A stretch of DNA of 64,000 nt from Bacillus sp. Xin1 (GCF_013314535.1 NZ_JABUAE010000019.1:1-64000), one strand, 5' to 3'; numbered from the stretch's first letter, positions 9,224 to 18,537 are shown. Numbers and translations: made by a program. Notes: generated by a model not told the origin, from the sequence alone.

Positions 9224-9409
9224 TTAGATACTTTTTGATGGAAAGAAAAATCTTTTCTTGCACTTTTCATCTGTTTTTCAACTTCGTTCTTGCAAAATTC
9301 TCTCGACAAAATAGAATTTTTATACCGAAAAACTTGATACCATTTTGTCCAATCATACCTTCTGTCTTCCAAATAATATATATGGACAAAAATACAAGGA
9401 GAGGGACAT

Positions 9410-9505
9410 ATGGCTGATTAAATCAAAAAAACATTTTGCATCTGTTGCAATGATAAGAGTGATTCGTGTGATGAATATTACTGTGATTGCAAATGTGATT
9501 GTTAG
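9410..9505 (+). pseudogene. Small Cys-rich peptide gene with an in-frame stop at codon 4
   Basis: ATG GCT GAT TAA is preceded by a good AAGGAGAGG ribosome binding site. Reading on in the same frame gives 27 more codons with eight Cys and a high content of acidic residues, starting IKKTFCICCNDKSD and ending CDEYYCDCKCDC before TAG. Such a biased composition is not expected from noncoding AT-rich DNA. The simplest reading is a 31-residue Cys-rich peptide whose fourth codon (for example TTA, Leu) became TAA. The family and role are unknown; metal binding or a spore-coat role would fit but is inference. Confidence 0.5.
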
Positions 9506-9838
9506 ATTAACTCACCAAAAGGATCCTTATAAAGAATTCTTTTGCTTTTCCCCATTATCATCTAATCATTCACATTTATTCTTCATTTCTTAACAAAATT
9601 CAAATTTAGTATTAATTCATGCATTTTCATAACTCTATTCTAACTTCCAAGACCCATCCCCTTTCTTCCACTGTCTCTTCACCTTGCCAACATAAGAAGG
9701 ACTACAATCATACATAATACTGATACCTCTTGTATATTTAATTCACGAACTCGATTCGGAGCAAATCCAAAAGGAGTCTTTTTTCTCCTGCCTCCTCAAT
9801 GACGACCTTCTCATAAAGCCAACAATCATATGTAACTT
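9506..9838. other. Intergenic with a weak open fragment
   Basis: No gene is confidently seen. On the minus strand about 50 codons ending at 9679 are open and protein-like (YDCWLYEKVVIEEAGEKR), but they lack a start and run into the terminator of the thrZ-like gene. It may be a gene remnant. Confidence 0.3.
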
Positions 9839-9839
9839 C

Positions 9840-9871
9840 AAAAAACACACCACTTCATATCAAGTGGTGTA
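9840..9871 (-). terminator. Terminator of the thrZ-like gene
   Basis: Perfect 9-base stem ACACCACTT / AAGTGGTGT with a 6-base loop; the minus-strand transcript ends in a U-run. Confidence 0.85.
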
Positions 9872-9890
9872 CTCTTACATGTTTAGTTAA

Positions 9891-11816
9891 TTATCTAGAT
9901 TTTTTATGATAAATTTCCTCCTGTATACCTTTTATAAATGTAGATAGCGAAACCACTTCAGATTTTTCTTCACCATACTTGCGTACATTTACCGCTCCAT
10001 TCTCCATTTCTTTATCTCCTATAACAAGAACGTATGGTATCTTTTGAATCTGAGCTTCTCTTATTTTATAACCTAGTTTTTCACTACGAACATCTCGTTC
10101 GACGCGAAGACCAACGCTCTGTAACTTTTCTTCAATTTCTTTTGTATATTGTTCATGCACTAGAGTAGAAACAGGAATTACCTTTACTTGAACCGGAGCT
10201 AACCATGTTGGGAATGCTCCTCCAAAATGTTCAATTAATATTCCTAAAAAGCGATCAAAAGAACCTAATACAGCTCGGTGAATTACAACTGGTCTTCTTT
10301 TCTCATTTCTCTCATCAATATAATTCAAGTCAAATTTCTCTGGCATTTGGAAATCAAGCTGAACTGTTCCGCATTGATGGCTTCTTTGTAAAGCATCTTT
10401 AATGTGAAAATCGATTTTTGGTCCGTAAAATGCGCCATCTCCTTCATTTACTCTATAATTATAATCTAATGATTTCAGCACATTCTCGAGAGATGATTCA
10501 GCTTGATTCCATAGCTCATCATCACCCATTGAGTCTTCAGGTCTTGTTGAAAGCTCAACTTCGTATTCAAAACCAAATGTTCTATAGACATAGTCAATTT
10601 GTTTTAACACTGACTTTATTTCACTTTCTATTTGTTCAGGAGTCACAAATAAATGTGCATCATCCTGACAGAATGTACGAACTCTTAGTAGTCCGTTCAA
10701 TGCACCGCTGAATTCGTGACGATGTACTTGACCAAATTCACACATTCGAATTGGTAAATCACGGTATGAACGTAGTTTATTTTTAAATATCAACATATGT
10801 CCAGGACAATTCATCGGTTTTAATGCGAAGCTTTTATTGTCTACCTCTTAGAAATACATATTATCTTTATAATGATCCCAGTGCCCCGATTCTTCCCACA
10901 ATCCTTGATTCATCATTAAAGGAGTACGAACTTCTTGATAATCATATTTTTGTTGTATCTCTCTTAAAAAAGACTCTAATTCATTACGAATGATTTGTCC
11001 TTTCGGTAAATAAAAAGGCATTCCTGGTGCTTCTTCCGAGAACATGAATAATTCAAGTTCGTTTCCGAGTTTACGATGATTTCTCTTTGCTGCCTCTTCT
11101 ACAAACTGCAAATAGCTTTCTAATTCTTTTTGCGAAGAAAACGCAACGCCGTATATGCGCTGAAGTACTTGATTATTACTATCTCCACGCCAATATGCAC
11201 CGGAAACATGAGTTAATTGAAATGCTTTCAAATAGCCAGTTGACGGTAAATGTGGACCACGACACAAATCAATAAATTCTCCTTGTTTATAAATTGTAAC
11301 AACTTCCTCTTCAGGAATCGCTTCTAAAAGTTCCAATTTCAAATGATCATTTACATTTTGAAAAAGCTCCTCTGCTTCTTTTCTAGTAATTTCAACTCTC
11401 TCTATTTTCAAATTTCCGTTCACAATATTCTGCATTTCTTTTTCGAGTTTAGGTAAATCTTCAACACCTATACTGCTTGAAAGATCCATATCATAATAAA
11501 ATCCATTTTCAATAACAGGTCCTACACCAAATTTCACATCACCATATATTCTCTTAACAGCTTGAGCTAATATATGTGCAGCGGTATGTCTTGCAACTTC
11601 TATTCCTTCCTCTGAATCAAGAGTTATAATTTGAATTTCTGCATCTTCTTCAATATTTCGGTGTAAATCAAGTAATTGGTCATTTACCTTTCCGGCTACT
11701 GCTTTCTTTTTTAAACTAGTACTAATTGAATTTGCAATTTCTTCTAGAGTAATACCTTTTACAAAATCTTTAGCACTACCATCTGGAAAAATAATTTCAA
11801 TCATCTGTTCTCTCAT
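9891..11816 (-). pseudogene. thrZ: Threonyl-tRNA synthetase (thrZ type), interrupted by one in-frame stop
   Basis: Two open frames, 10848-11816 (322 codons: TGS, editing and start of catalytic domain) and 9891-10847 (318 codons: rest of the class II core and anticodon-binding domain), lie in the same frame, separated only by TAA at 10848-10850. Together they give about 641 residues, the normal ThrRS length. The stop replaces a residue between DNMYF and EVDNKSFALKP, where ThrRS usually has Ser, so TCA to TAA is likely. Motif 2 (RMCEFGQVHRHE) and the zinc ligands are intact. Two Thr-specific T-box leaders precede it, as for thrZ of B. subtilis, the inducible second ThrRS. A second, working thrS must exist outside the window. 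Restart at the ATG at 10814 would give only a partial enzyme. Confidence 0.88.
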
Positions 11817-11837
11817 TTTTATCGCTCCATTTCATAA

Positions 11838-12096
11838 TAAAAAAGCACACTCATCCCTAATAATAGGGACGAGCGTGCTTTTACCCGTGGTTCCACCCAG
11901 ATTCCCATCATACATCATTGTACAATGGCTTCTTTTGCGGTAACGTCGCTTACACGGCACTAGATACTTTGATTTTCCCCAGTGCAGCTCTAAGGTGGTA
12001 AGTTATTTCCCTGCGTTAGGAAGTTCTCAGCATTTCTTCCCTCTCTGTACAACCGTTTAAAATAACTCGTGTCCTTTTCTTCGCTTATTATAAAAT
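11838..12096 (-). promoter_or_regulatory. T-box leader 2 (proximal), Thr specifier
   Basis: The leader on the minus strand contains the T-box core (GGGTGGAACCACGGG, near 11884-11899), an AG-rich stem I and a terminator hairpin with U-run next to the gene (11838-11880). The specifier triplet reads ACC (Thr) at 11997-11999, directly followed by the conserved ACCTTAGAGC context. Uncharged tRNA-Thr would pair with it and with the T-box to open the antiterminator and allow read-through into thrZ. Confidence 0.92.
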
Positions 12097-12106
12097 TAAA
12101 AATAAA

Positions 12107-12356
12107 AAAGCATACTCATCCCTAATAAAAGGGACGAATATGCTTATATTCGTGGTTCCACCCAGATTCCCATCATACATCATCGTACAATGGCTTCTTT
12201 TGCGGTAACGTCGCTTACACGGCACTAGATACTTTGATTTTCCCCAGTACAGCTCTAAGGTGGTAAGTTATTTCCCTGCGTTGGGAAGTTCTCAGCATTT
12301 CTTCCCTCTCTGTACAACCGTTAAAAATAACTCGTGTCCTTTTCTTTGCTTTTATA
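12107..12356 (-). promoter_or_regulatory. T-box leader 1 (distal), Thr specifier
   Basis: A second T-box leader is nearly identical to the one downstream of it over about 250 bases. Its specifier ACC is at 12262-12264, the T-box core is near 12150-12164, and its own terminator is at 12107-12146. The leader is thus a tandem direct duplication. Two leaders in series make expression require two independent tRNA-Thr sensing events, as known for multi-T-box thrZ leaders. Confidence 0.92.
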
Positions 12357-12380
12357 ATAAATCCATTAATTGTTATTTAA

Positions 12381-12414
12381 TATATCTTATTCCTTTTATT
12401 TTTGCAAGTGTCAA
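12381..12414 (-). promoter_or_regulatory. Probable sigma-A promoter of the thrZ leader
   Basis: On the minus strand TTGACA (12409-12414) lies upstream of an AT-rich -10 region containing TAAGAT/GATATA (12381-12390). The spacing is 17 to 20 bases depending on the hexamer chosen, so the -10 is not fixed. Confidence 0.5.
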
Positions 12415-12431
12415 AAAAAATTTTTGTTCAA

Positions 12432-12478
12432 TAAAAAAAGGGAAACCAAAAACAATTTTCATGCTTTTTGATTTCCCC
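12432..12478 (-). terminator. Terminator after the pseudouridine synthase gene
   Basis: GGGAAA...CAAAAA pairs with TTTTTGATTTCCC, with A/T runs on both sides. It lies directly after the stop codon at 12487 on the minus strand. Confidence 0.7.
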
Positions 12479-12486
12479 TATCTTTT

Positions 12487-13194
12487 TTACCAATCTTGTG
12501 GTTCATAGTTTAAGTCTGCAAATAATCTTTTTTTCTCTTTCTTCGTTAAATCTCTCCACTGTCCAACTGGTAAATTATTCAACTGGATATTCATAATTCG
12601 CGTACGTTTTAATGTGTAAACTTGATAACCTAAAGCTTCACACATACGACGAATTTGGCGATTCAATCCTTGTGTTAAAATAATTTGAAACTCATATTTT
12701 GATAACTGTGTTACTTCACAAGGAAGTGTTTTTGTACCTAAAATTTTAACACCCGCTGCCATTTGTTTTAAAAATTCAGGTGTAATCGGTTTATCTACTG
12801 AAACAATATATTCTTTTTCATGTTTATTTTCAGCACGTAAAATTTCATTAATAATATCGCCATCATTCGTTAACAAAATTAAACCGTCTGAATCTTTATC
12901 AAGACGTCCAACGTGATGAATTCGTAAAGGATGATTCACTAAATCGATAATGTTTCCTTTAACTGCCTTTTCACTTGTACATGTAATACCTACTGGTTTA
13001 TTTAAAGCGATATACACATGGTCTCGAGCAATTCTAAGTTGCTCTCCATTTACTCGCACATCATCACCTGGTTGTACTTGGTCACCTATTTTTGCAACCT
13101 TTCCGTTAATAATTACTCTTCTTTCATTAATTAACTTATCTGCTCCACGTCTAGATGCTTTTCCAGATTCACTAATAAATTTATTAATTCGCAA
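12487..13194 (-). CDS. rluF: 23S rRNA pseudouridine synthase, RsuA/RluB/RluF family
   Basis: 235 residues. An S4 RNA-binding domain (residues 1-50, [15 protein letters not shown]) is followed by the RsuA-type catalytic domain. The catalytic Asp lies in [17 protein letters not shown] (residues 96-112). The C-terminal [14 protein letters not shown] is also a family motif. Overall it is closest to the RluF type, which modifies uridine 2604 (E. coli numbering) of 23S rRNA; the exact target is inferred from family likeness only. It reads away from thrZ leader control and has its own terminator. Confidence 0.85.
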   Translation of the reverse strand: MRINKFISESGKASRRGADKLINERRVIINGKVAKIGDQVQPGDDVRVNGEQLRIARDHVYIALNKPVGITCTSEKAVKGNIIDLVNHPLRIHHVGRLDKDSDGLILLTNDGDIINEILRAENKHEKEYIVSVDKPITPEFLKQMAAGVKILGTKTLPCEVTQLSKYEFQIILTQGLNRQIRRMCEALGYQVYTLKRTRIMNIQLNNLPVGQWRDLTKKEKKRLFADLNYEPQDW

Positions 13195-13474
13195 GTTGGC
13201 ACATCCTTTTCTTTAAAAATTTCAAGCTCACACTGCTTCTACCGTACAATACAAAAGGGTAAGCCTCCTATTATAACTTAAATATAGTAACATGAAAGGG
13301 TATATGGCGTCTTCTATAAATTTTATGTTTAAAAGAAAAGAATTCGTCTTATTGAACTACATTCCAATAATACATTCACTGCACGCCCTCTACTTTCAAA
13401 CTAACAATTCATACAACCATAACTACTAAAATCATTTATCCTAGATATACATCATTTATTCACTTTTTTTATAA

Positions 13475-14095
13475 TTAATATACAGACCATTCTTTTATAC
13501 ACGCAACTTGCTTTCCATTTATATTTTCAACATCCTCCGTTACATTAGCTAACTCATATAACCCAGGAAAAACTTCTTTCACATAACGCTGATGTGACAT
13601 TTCATTTTCCCAAAAAGAAAGGACGACATAGCGATTAGCGTTTTTAAGAGATCTTCCCACAACGCCTCCTAACATTCCTTCTGATTTTTCCATTCCTTTA
13701 TTCCAAATTGTTTCTTGTATATGTAAAAAGTTCTCTTTCCTGCCTCTTTTCACATCACAAACTGCTGCTCTGACAAATGGAGTTTTTGCAAGTACATTCG
13801 TAAATGGAGTAACTTTTATATCAAATAACGTTTGAAATAACTCTATTTCACAAGATACATACGTATCCTTTTGATTGTTATTATAAAAAATTGGATCATG
13901 CATTTCATTCATAAATTTTTGATATGTATTCATGTTTTCCCATACAGTAAATACACAGGCCTCACCTTCATGCCAGCCTCCAAATTGTCCATGAAATCCC
14001 TCTAGATTTTGTAAAACTCTCCATTTCTCTTGCGCCCCTGAAAACAAACCCTTTTTCTCTTTTTCTACCTGACAAAATATCGTTTTTAATAACAT
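13475..14095 (-). CDS. DUF4937/YdbC-like protein with antibiotic-monooxygenase-like fold
   Basis: 206 residues in two similar halves of about 100 residues, each resembling a dimeric alpha-beta barrel (first half FHGQFGGWHEGEACVFTVWE; second half GGVVGRSLKNANRYVVLSFW). This is the build of YdbC-type proteins in Bacillus. No catalytic function is established from the sequence. The ATG at 14095 is chosen because GGGGGGAG lies 5 bases upstream. The gene starts 15 bases after the PhzF stop codon, so the two are surely one transcript. Confidence 0.7.
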   Translation of the reverse strand: MLLKTIFCQVEKEKKGLFSGAQEKWRVLQNLEGFHGQFGGWHEGEACVFTVWENMNTYQKFMNEMHDPIFYNNNQKDTYVSCEIELFQTLFDIKVTPFTNVLAKTPFVRAAVCDVKRGRKENFLHIQETIWNKGMEKSEGMLGGVVGRSLKNANRYVVLSFWENEMSHQRYVKEVFPGLYELANVTEDVENINGKQVACIKEWSVY

Positions 14096-14109
14096 GCTGC
14101 TCCCCCCTA

Positions 14110-14985
14110 CTATATATTCCATATCCCTTTTGCGATGCTTGTTACTTCTCCACCTACAAAAACATCAATTACATCTTCTATTTCTTCTGCTCGAATATGT
14201 AATAATGAAGGTCGATTTATCTCATATCCTTGTTCAACACGCAAACTTATTTTCTTTTTGTAAAAATACCGATTTTTTATTAAATATGCTGCTAAACATC
14301 CATTAGAGCTACCAGTTGCTGCATCTTCCGGAATACCATAGTACTCTGCAAAATCACGGACATTCAGATCATTTACTTCTTCATATGTTTCAGAGGTAAA
14401 TACCATAATTCCTTTTGCCTCTCTCTTTTCGATTAGCTTAAAATATTTTTCCTTATTGATTTGAACTTCTTTTACAGCAGCTAGTGATTTTAACGGCACA
14501 AGAATAACTGGTAAACCTGTTGATACTTCTTGAATTGGATATCGAAGATCTATTTGAGAAATATCAATATTTAGTACTTCTGCAATCGTATCTCTATCTA
14601 ATTCCCTTCCAAATCTAGGTTCATTTTGATGCATCCATACTACATTTTTTTCATCATGAAAAGTAACCTGTATAGAACCACCTTGAAAACGTAACAGAAT
14701 ATCTTTAATCGTATCATTTTGAAGAATTTCTTTTCTAAGTACAAAAGCAGTTCCTAATGCAGGATGCCCAGCAAAAGGTATTTCTTCATTTGGTGTAAAA
14801 ATGCGTACATCATACCCTTCATTCTTCTGTTCTTTTGAGAGAATAAACGTTGTTTCAGCATAGTTTATTTCCTTTGCTATTAACTGCATTTCCTTACTTG
14901 AAATTTGATGAGCATCTACAAATACTGCAAGTTGATTACCTGTATACTTCCCCTGTGAAAAGACATCAACAATGTAAAAATCCAT
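14110..14985 (-). CDS. PhzF family isomerase/epimerase-like protein
   Basis: About 291 residues, the normal PhzF length. Two diaminopimelate-epimerase-like domains are present. The family Glu is in NYAETTFIL (near residue 47), with the IPFAGHPALGTAFVL motif near residue 75 and DAATGSSNGCLAAYL near residue 225. Members isomerise small molecules; PhzF itself acts in phenazine synthesis, but most Bacillus homologs have unknown substrates. The start is placed at the fourth codon of the frame, 11 bases behind AAGGAG. The YdbC-like gene follows in the same transcript. Confidence 0.85.
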   Translation of the reverse strand: MDFYIVDVFSQGKYTGNQLAVFVDAHQISSKEMQLIAKEINYAETTFILSKEQKNEGYDVRIFTPNEEIPFAGHPALGTAFVLRKEILQNDTIKDILLRFQGGSIQVTFHDEKNVVWMHQNEPRFGRELDRDTIAEVLNIDISQIDLRYPIQEVSTGLPVILVPLKSLAAVKEVQINKEKYFKLIEKREAKGIMVFTSETYEEVNDLNVRDFAEYYGIPEDAATGSSNGCLAAYLIKNRYFYKKKISLRVEQGYEINRPSLLHIRAEEIEDVIDVFVGGEVTSIAKGIWNI

Positions 14986-15046
14986 CTTTCTCATTTCTCC
15001 TTACCTATAACTAAAAAAATGGAACCCTTTTGTTTACATAATAAAA

Positions 15047-15874
15047 TTATGTTTTGTTTCGTTCCCTATTATTTAAATAATGATCCACTTCTTTTAACAT
15101 CCAACCTCCAAAATTATCTAAAAACGCTAAATTTTCTATTATGTCATCTATAGGATCAACTGCATATTGCAGTGCTTTCCTCATATTTTGTTCTTGCTCT
15201 GGATAATGCTTACTGAACAACTCATACGCTGGATAAAGGTCTCTAGAATAAAGTCCTTCTTTATCAATTGTTAATGCTAATCCTGCTCTAACTACTATCT
15301 TCATAATCCAGCGACAACAATCGGTTATATCATCACTGCCTTTATTATGAATTAACTCTCCACAAGCTTGTTCGATTTGTGACTGTAAATGTATAAGATG
15401 TTCACGAGCTAATTCTTGACTTACTTTATATTTAGGTAGCTGTGGCCTTATATCTTCACCGAATAGACATACTCCATGTGTTTGAATCATAAAACTTATA
15501 AACGAAAAACGACTGGAATGTAATACTTCTTCAACATCATAAAAACTCAATTCCACACCAGATATACAACCAAATTTCCGAAGCAATTGTTGCTCTATAT
15601 TTTCACTCCATTCCAAATCTATTTCTTCAGGCGCTTTTCGAACTAATATAATCGTATCTATATCTGCAATCCCCTCTATTCCAATCCCTCTTGGAACAGA
15701 TCCTCTTATATAAATGCTATGAAGGTCATCCTGCAGCAAATGAAAACATATATCCTTTACTTGTTGTATAACTTTCAAAAAGACTGGCTGAATATTATTG
15801 ATATGTGAATCATTAATAATGTATCCCGTATCATCCACAGGACAAAAACGACCTATTTTCTTAATAGTTGACAA
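15047..15874 (-). CDS. Nucleotidyltransferase domain protein
   Basis: 275 residues. The nucleotidyltransferase signature is visible as GSVPRGIG followed by ADIDTIILV (residues 58-80), with metal-binding Asp pairs of the DNA polymerase beta-like fold. A helical C-terminal domain (residues 150-260) resembles that of aminoglycoside adenylyltransferases. The substrate is unknown. The start is probably TTG (15874) with a poor ribosome binding site; a nearby in-frame start could also be used. It is a single gene between PhzF and a lipoprotein gene. Confidence 0.75.
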   Translation of the reverse strand: MSTIKKIGRFCPVDDTGYIINDSHINNIQPVFLKVIQQVKDICFHLLQDDLHSIYIRGSVPRGIGIEGIADIDTIILVRKAPEEIDLEWSENIEQQLLRKFGCISGVELSFYDVEEVLHSSRFSFISFMIQTHGVCLFGEDIRPQLPKYKVSQELAREHLIHLQSQIEQACGELIHNKGSDDITDCCRWIMKIVVRAGLALTIDKEGLYSRDLYPAYELFSKHYPEQEQNMRKALQYAVDPIDDIIENLAFLDNFGGWMLKEVDHYLNNRERNKT

Positions 15875-15956
15875 CTAATCAGCTCATTTCTATATAAAGT
15901 ATTATGTACAAATTGATTATAAAACAAAAAAATTCAGAAAAATAACTTTGTGAACG

Positions 15957-16481
15957 TTACTTTTGTTGGATTAATCCTTTGTCATATACACTTTGAATTA
16001 GTTTTTCTAGTTTCTCTTCAATGGGGTGTGCCTGATTATCAGGTACCTTTCTTCCAGCTGAATTGAATTGCGGACCACACTGTGACTGTGTGATTTCTAG
16101 TTTATTAAAAGGCAACGTATGTTCATTAGGTTCTCCTGCGTGGTTTGTAGAAGCCCCGTTTGACATCATATGAATACAAGATTGATCTAATTTTTTGCGA
16201 TTTCCGTTCTTATCAACCGTAAAATACTGATCATTTACCCTGCCATATTTCATATCTTTGGTAGATGTGATAGCAGTTCCTTCGCTTGTAAACGAAACAA
16301 CCTGAAACCCATCTTCTATTTCAAGCGGTTTGGCGTCTGGTACATTATATAGCACGACCAAATCTCCTTCATAGCCTTCAGGAATCAAGTACTTGATATC
16401 AGTTGTTTCTTTATGAAACATACTGCAACTCCCTAACATCATTAAAAAAATCGGTACTACATACGTCAGAATCCGTTTCAT
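15957..16481 (-). CDS. Lipoprotein, DUF6843-like
   Basis: 174 residues with an N-terminal signal peptide and lipobox LGSC (Cys near residue 19), so it is predicted to be anchored on the outer face of the membrane. The mature part starts with a short beta domain (IPEGYEGDLVVLYNVPDA), typical of a small Bacillus lipoprotein family. Function is unknown. The start at 16481 (MKRILTYVV) has GAGG 9 bases upstream. It is monocistronic. Confidence 0.75.
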   Translation of the reverse strand: MKRILTYVVPIFLMMLGSCSMFHKETTDIKYLIPEGYEGDLVVLYNVPDAKPLEIEDGFQVVSFTSEGTAITSTKDMKYGRVNDQYFTVDKNGNRKKLDQSCIHMMSNGASTNHAGEPNEHTLPFNKLEITQSQCGPQFNSAGRKVPDNQAHPIEEKLEKLIQSVYDKGLIQQK

Positions 16482-16606
16482 GTGATCCATCCTCTTCTCT
16501 ATCCTTTTTTGTTTATCCTAATAGATACCATTGTTGTACACGTGAGAAGTACTCTCCTCGATTTGCAAATTAACTGACAAAAGGAAAGTTTCATAAAAGG
16601 TGCTAC

Positions 16607-16930
16607 CTAGCAACTAGTTCTTTTCGCATTAATATAACTAAAAAGATAAGTAAAATTTGTAATTCCAAACAAGATAAATATACTGGGGGTCATTAGTAGA
16701 TACAAACTTAAAGGAAAGGACCAAATGAAAGCAATTAACATTAATATTTTTTTGGAAATAAAAAAAGAAACCATCGCTAAACAAGCAGGAAGAACCAATC
16801 TAACTAAAGTTATTAAAACTGTCCCATCATTCTCTTGATTTGAATAAGGATTAAAGAAGTTTAAAATAATCTACAATAATATTGATACTATACCCGCAAT
16901 CAATCCAAAAACGGATGACTTTTTTCGCAT
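16607..16930 (-). pseudogene. Small membrane protein gene with amber stop at codon 20
   Basis: The ATG at 16930 has a strong TAGGAGGG site upstream and begins MRKKSSVFGLIAGIVSILL, then TAG at 16871-16873. The same frame continues without interruption to a stop at 16607, adding three more hydrophobic helices (LVLPACLAMVSFFI and following). The intact gene would encode 107 residues with about four membrane segments. Only the part after the stop shows as an open frame. Function unknown. One base change (from TTG, TGG or CAG) explains the loss. Confidence 0.75.
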
Positions 16931-17022
16931 TCCAAGTCCCTCCTATTTGTGAATATTATTACTTGTTATATATGTCTTCCTTCTTGTTTAATAACGTTTT
17001 TTCCACTTTTCAATATCTAAAT

Positions 17023-17331
17023 CTATTTCTCAAACAAGAAATACGTATTTTCCCCTGGATAATGCAATACAATCACCTTCCTATCTCCTTTTTGAAATAC
17101 TACAGTATGTCCATCTTCTCCAAGATTCTCCCATCCCTTTACTTTTGAAATAGGCATTAGACTTATATATTGATAATCTGCTTGATTGTCATCTTCAATA
17201 TGAATAGCTGACATAGGAACTGGAAAATCTTTAATCTTTGATTCTTTCGTCATGAATATTAGCGCGAATAGCCCTCCTAAAACTCCTATCATAATAATAT
17301 TAGAGTATATTTTCCGTCTCTTTTTCTCCAT
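17023..17331 (-). CDS. Single-pass membrane protein, unknown function
   Basis: 102 residues: a short Lys/Arg-rich cytoplasmic start (MEKKRRKIY), one membrane helix (about residues 11-29), then an extracytoplasmic domain of about 70 residues with alternating hydrophobic positions (YQYISLMPISKVKGWENL). No family recognised. The start at 17331 has AAGGA 11 bases upstream and is preferred over the ATG four codons earlier, which would overlap that site. Confidence 0.6.
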   Translation of the reverse strand: MEKKRRKIYSNIIMIGVLGGLFALIFMTKESKIKDFPVPMSAIHIEDDNQADYQYISLMPISKVKGWENLGEDGHTVVFQKGDRKVIVLHYPGENTYFLFEK

Positions 17332-17520
17332 CGAAAATTCCATCCTTATATATTAAAGTAATATCATTTAATATTTTACTAATTCTTACTGTATAATCCT
17401 ATTATTATTTATTTCTCCAACCCCTTCTTTTTTTCGACAAAATACAACATTTTTCAACTATGTAACTTGTTATTATAGATTGATACATCTCATGTTTTGC
17501 ATGTTAGGAGGATATACCAG

Positions 17521-18105
17521 ATGAAAAAATCGTTCTATAAAAAATGGTGGTTTTGGCTTTTTAGCATACTGATTATCACCAGCATTGGAACCATTATTTT
17601 ATTGAACCACGCAAAAGAAACAAAAATACAAACTACAAAAGAACCTATCGATAAAAAAATCTATCAGCAAGAATTAAAATCCCAAATCGATTTTCTTACT
17701 ACAAAATACGATAATACTGTCGAGCAAGAATGGCTACCGGCGTGGACTGAGCTAAATTCAAACCCAAACCATATAAATACAGCTGAATCACTAGATAAAA
17801 TGAACAATATAGCGAATCATTACAAGGAGCTATCTACCAAAATGGATGCTTTTCAAGCTGAAAACAACATGAATGATCCTAATTTAAAAAAGAAGATGAA
17901 TAGCTTTAGAAAAGAATTTATTGCTGCCTCAAATTATATGGGAAACGCCGCTTTATCTGTTATACAAAGTTATAACGATGATACACCGTTAGACGAAAGT
18001 ATACATAACGCAAAGGAATCTTTAGGACTTGCTGATCAACATATTGTAATTGCGTTATCTACTTTAAATGAAATAGAAAGAATATCAGGGATTACACAGA
18101 AATAA
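17521..18105 (+). CDS. Membrane-anchored helical protein, unknown function
   Basis: 194 residues. A membrane helix (residues 10-30, WWFWLFSILIITSIGTIILL) follows a short basic start. The remainder is extracytoplasmic and mostly helical with many Lys/Asn (HYKELSTKMDAFQ, KKKMNSFRKEFI). It looks like a small anchored coiled-coil protein. The start at 17521 is fixed by AGGAGG 8 bases upstream; the frame extends eight codons up without a site. It is divergent from the 17023 gene. Confidence 0.65.
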   Translation: MKKSFYKKWWFWLFSILIITSIGTIILLNHAKETKIQTTKEPIDKKIYQQELKSQIDFLTTKYDNTVEQEWLPAWTELNSNPNHINTAESLDKMNNIANHYKELSTKMDAFQAENNMNDPNLKKKMNSFRKEFIAASNYMGNAALSVIQSYNDDTPLDESIHNAKESLGLADQHIVIALSTLNEIERISGITQK

Positions 18106-18190
18106 TTCTCTTCATTTTAAGATATAAGACTTTTGCTAAAAATTATTTTCCAATATAAAATAATTGCAATTCTTTTATAAGGAGCCTATA

Positions 18191-18238
18191 ATGTTGTTTA
18201 TTGATTATGTAAAAATCATTTCATATCAATATAACTAA
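18191..18238 (+). CDS. Possible 15-codon leader peptide
   Basis: AAGGAG is followed 7 bases later by ATG and 15 codons (MLFIDYVKIISYQYN), then TAA, just before the glycine riboswitch. The ribosome binding site is better than chance would usually give, but there is no similarity to support it. It may be a small gene or a remnant. Confidence 0.25.
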   Translation: MLFIDYVKIISYQYN

Positions 18239-18261
18239 GCTTTTAATCACATAATTCGGAT

Positions 18262-18484
18262 GAACCATTCAGGAGAAGATCAATTGATCTACCGACGGGG
18301 CAAAAAGTTGATGATTCAGCTTTGAAACTCTCAGGTCTTGGTTACAAGTAGAACTGCATGGGGACGAATCTCTGGAGAGACTCCCTCTCGCCTATCATAT
18401 AGTGCAGAGGAAACAGAGCACCGAAGGAGCAAATCCGCTTATACTAGCGGATAATCTCTCAGGTAAAAGGACAGAGACAAGAGA
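18262..18484 (+). promoter_or_regulatory. Tandem glycine riboswitch (gcvT motif)
   Basis: Two aptamers lie in series. The first runs from TTCAGGAGAAG to AAACTCTCAGG with a central GACGGGGCAAA. The second runs from TCTCTGGAGAGACT to ATCTCTCAGGTAAAAGGAC with a central CCGAAGGAGCAA, ending in the conserved AGGACAGAG. This is the classic cooperative glycine riboswitch layout. A terminator follows at 18538, so it acts by transcription control of the downstream Na+/amino-acid symporter. Confidence 0.93.
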
Positions 18485-18537
18485 AAGAAAACACCGATTT
18501 GTATCGGTTTATTTTTCTATTCCTTGTTTCTCCAGAG

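Noticed and set aside
9345-9593. 82-codon plus-strand frame over the Cys-rich mini-gene
   Set aside because: It lacks a ribosome binding site; the Cys-rich frame with the AAGGAGAGG site is far more convincing.
10848-10850. Programmed stop read-through or a nonstandard code in thrZ
   Set aside because: TAA is the least leaky stop, and all other genes end normally; simple mutation or error is more likely.
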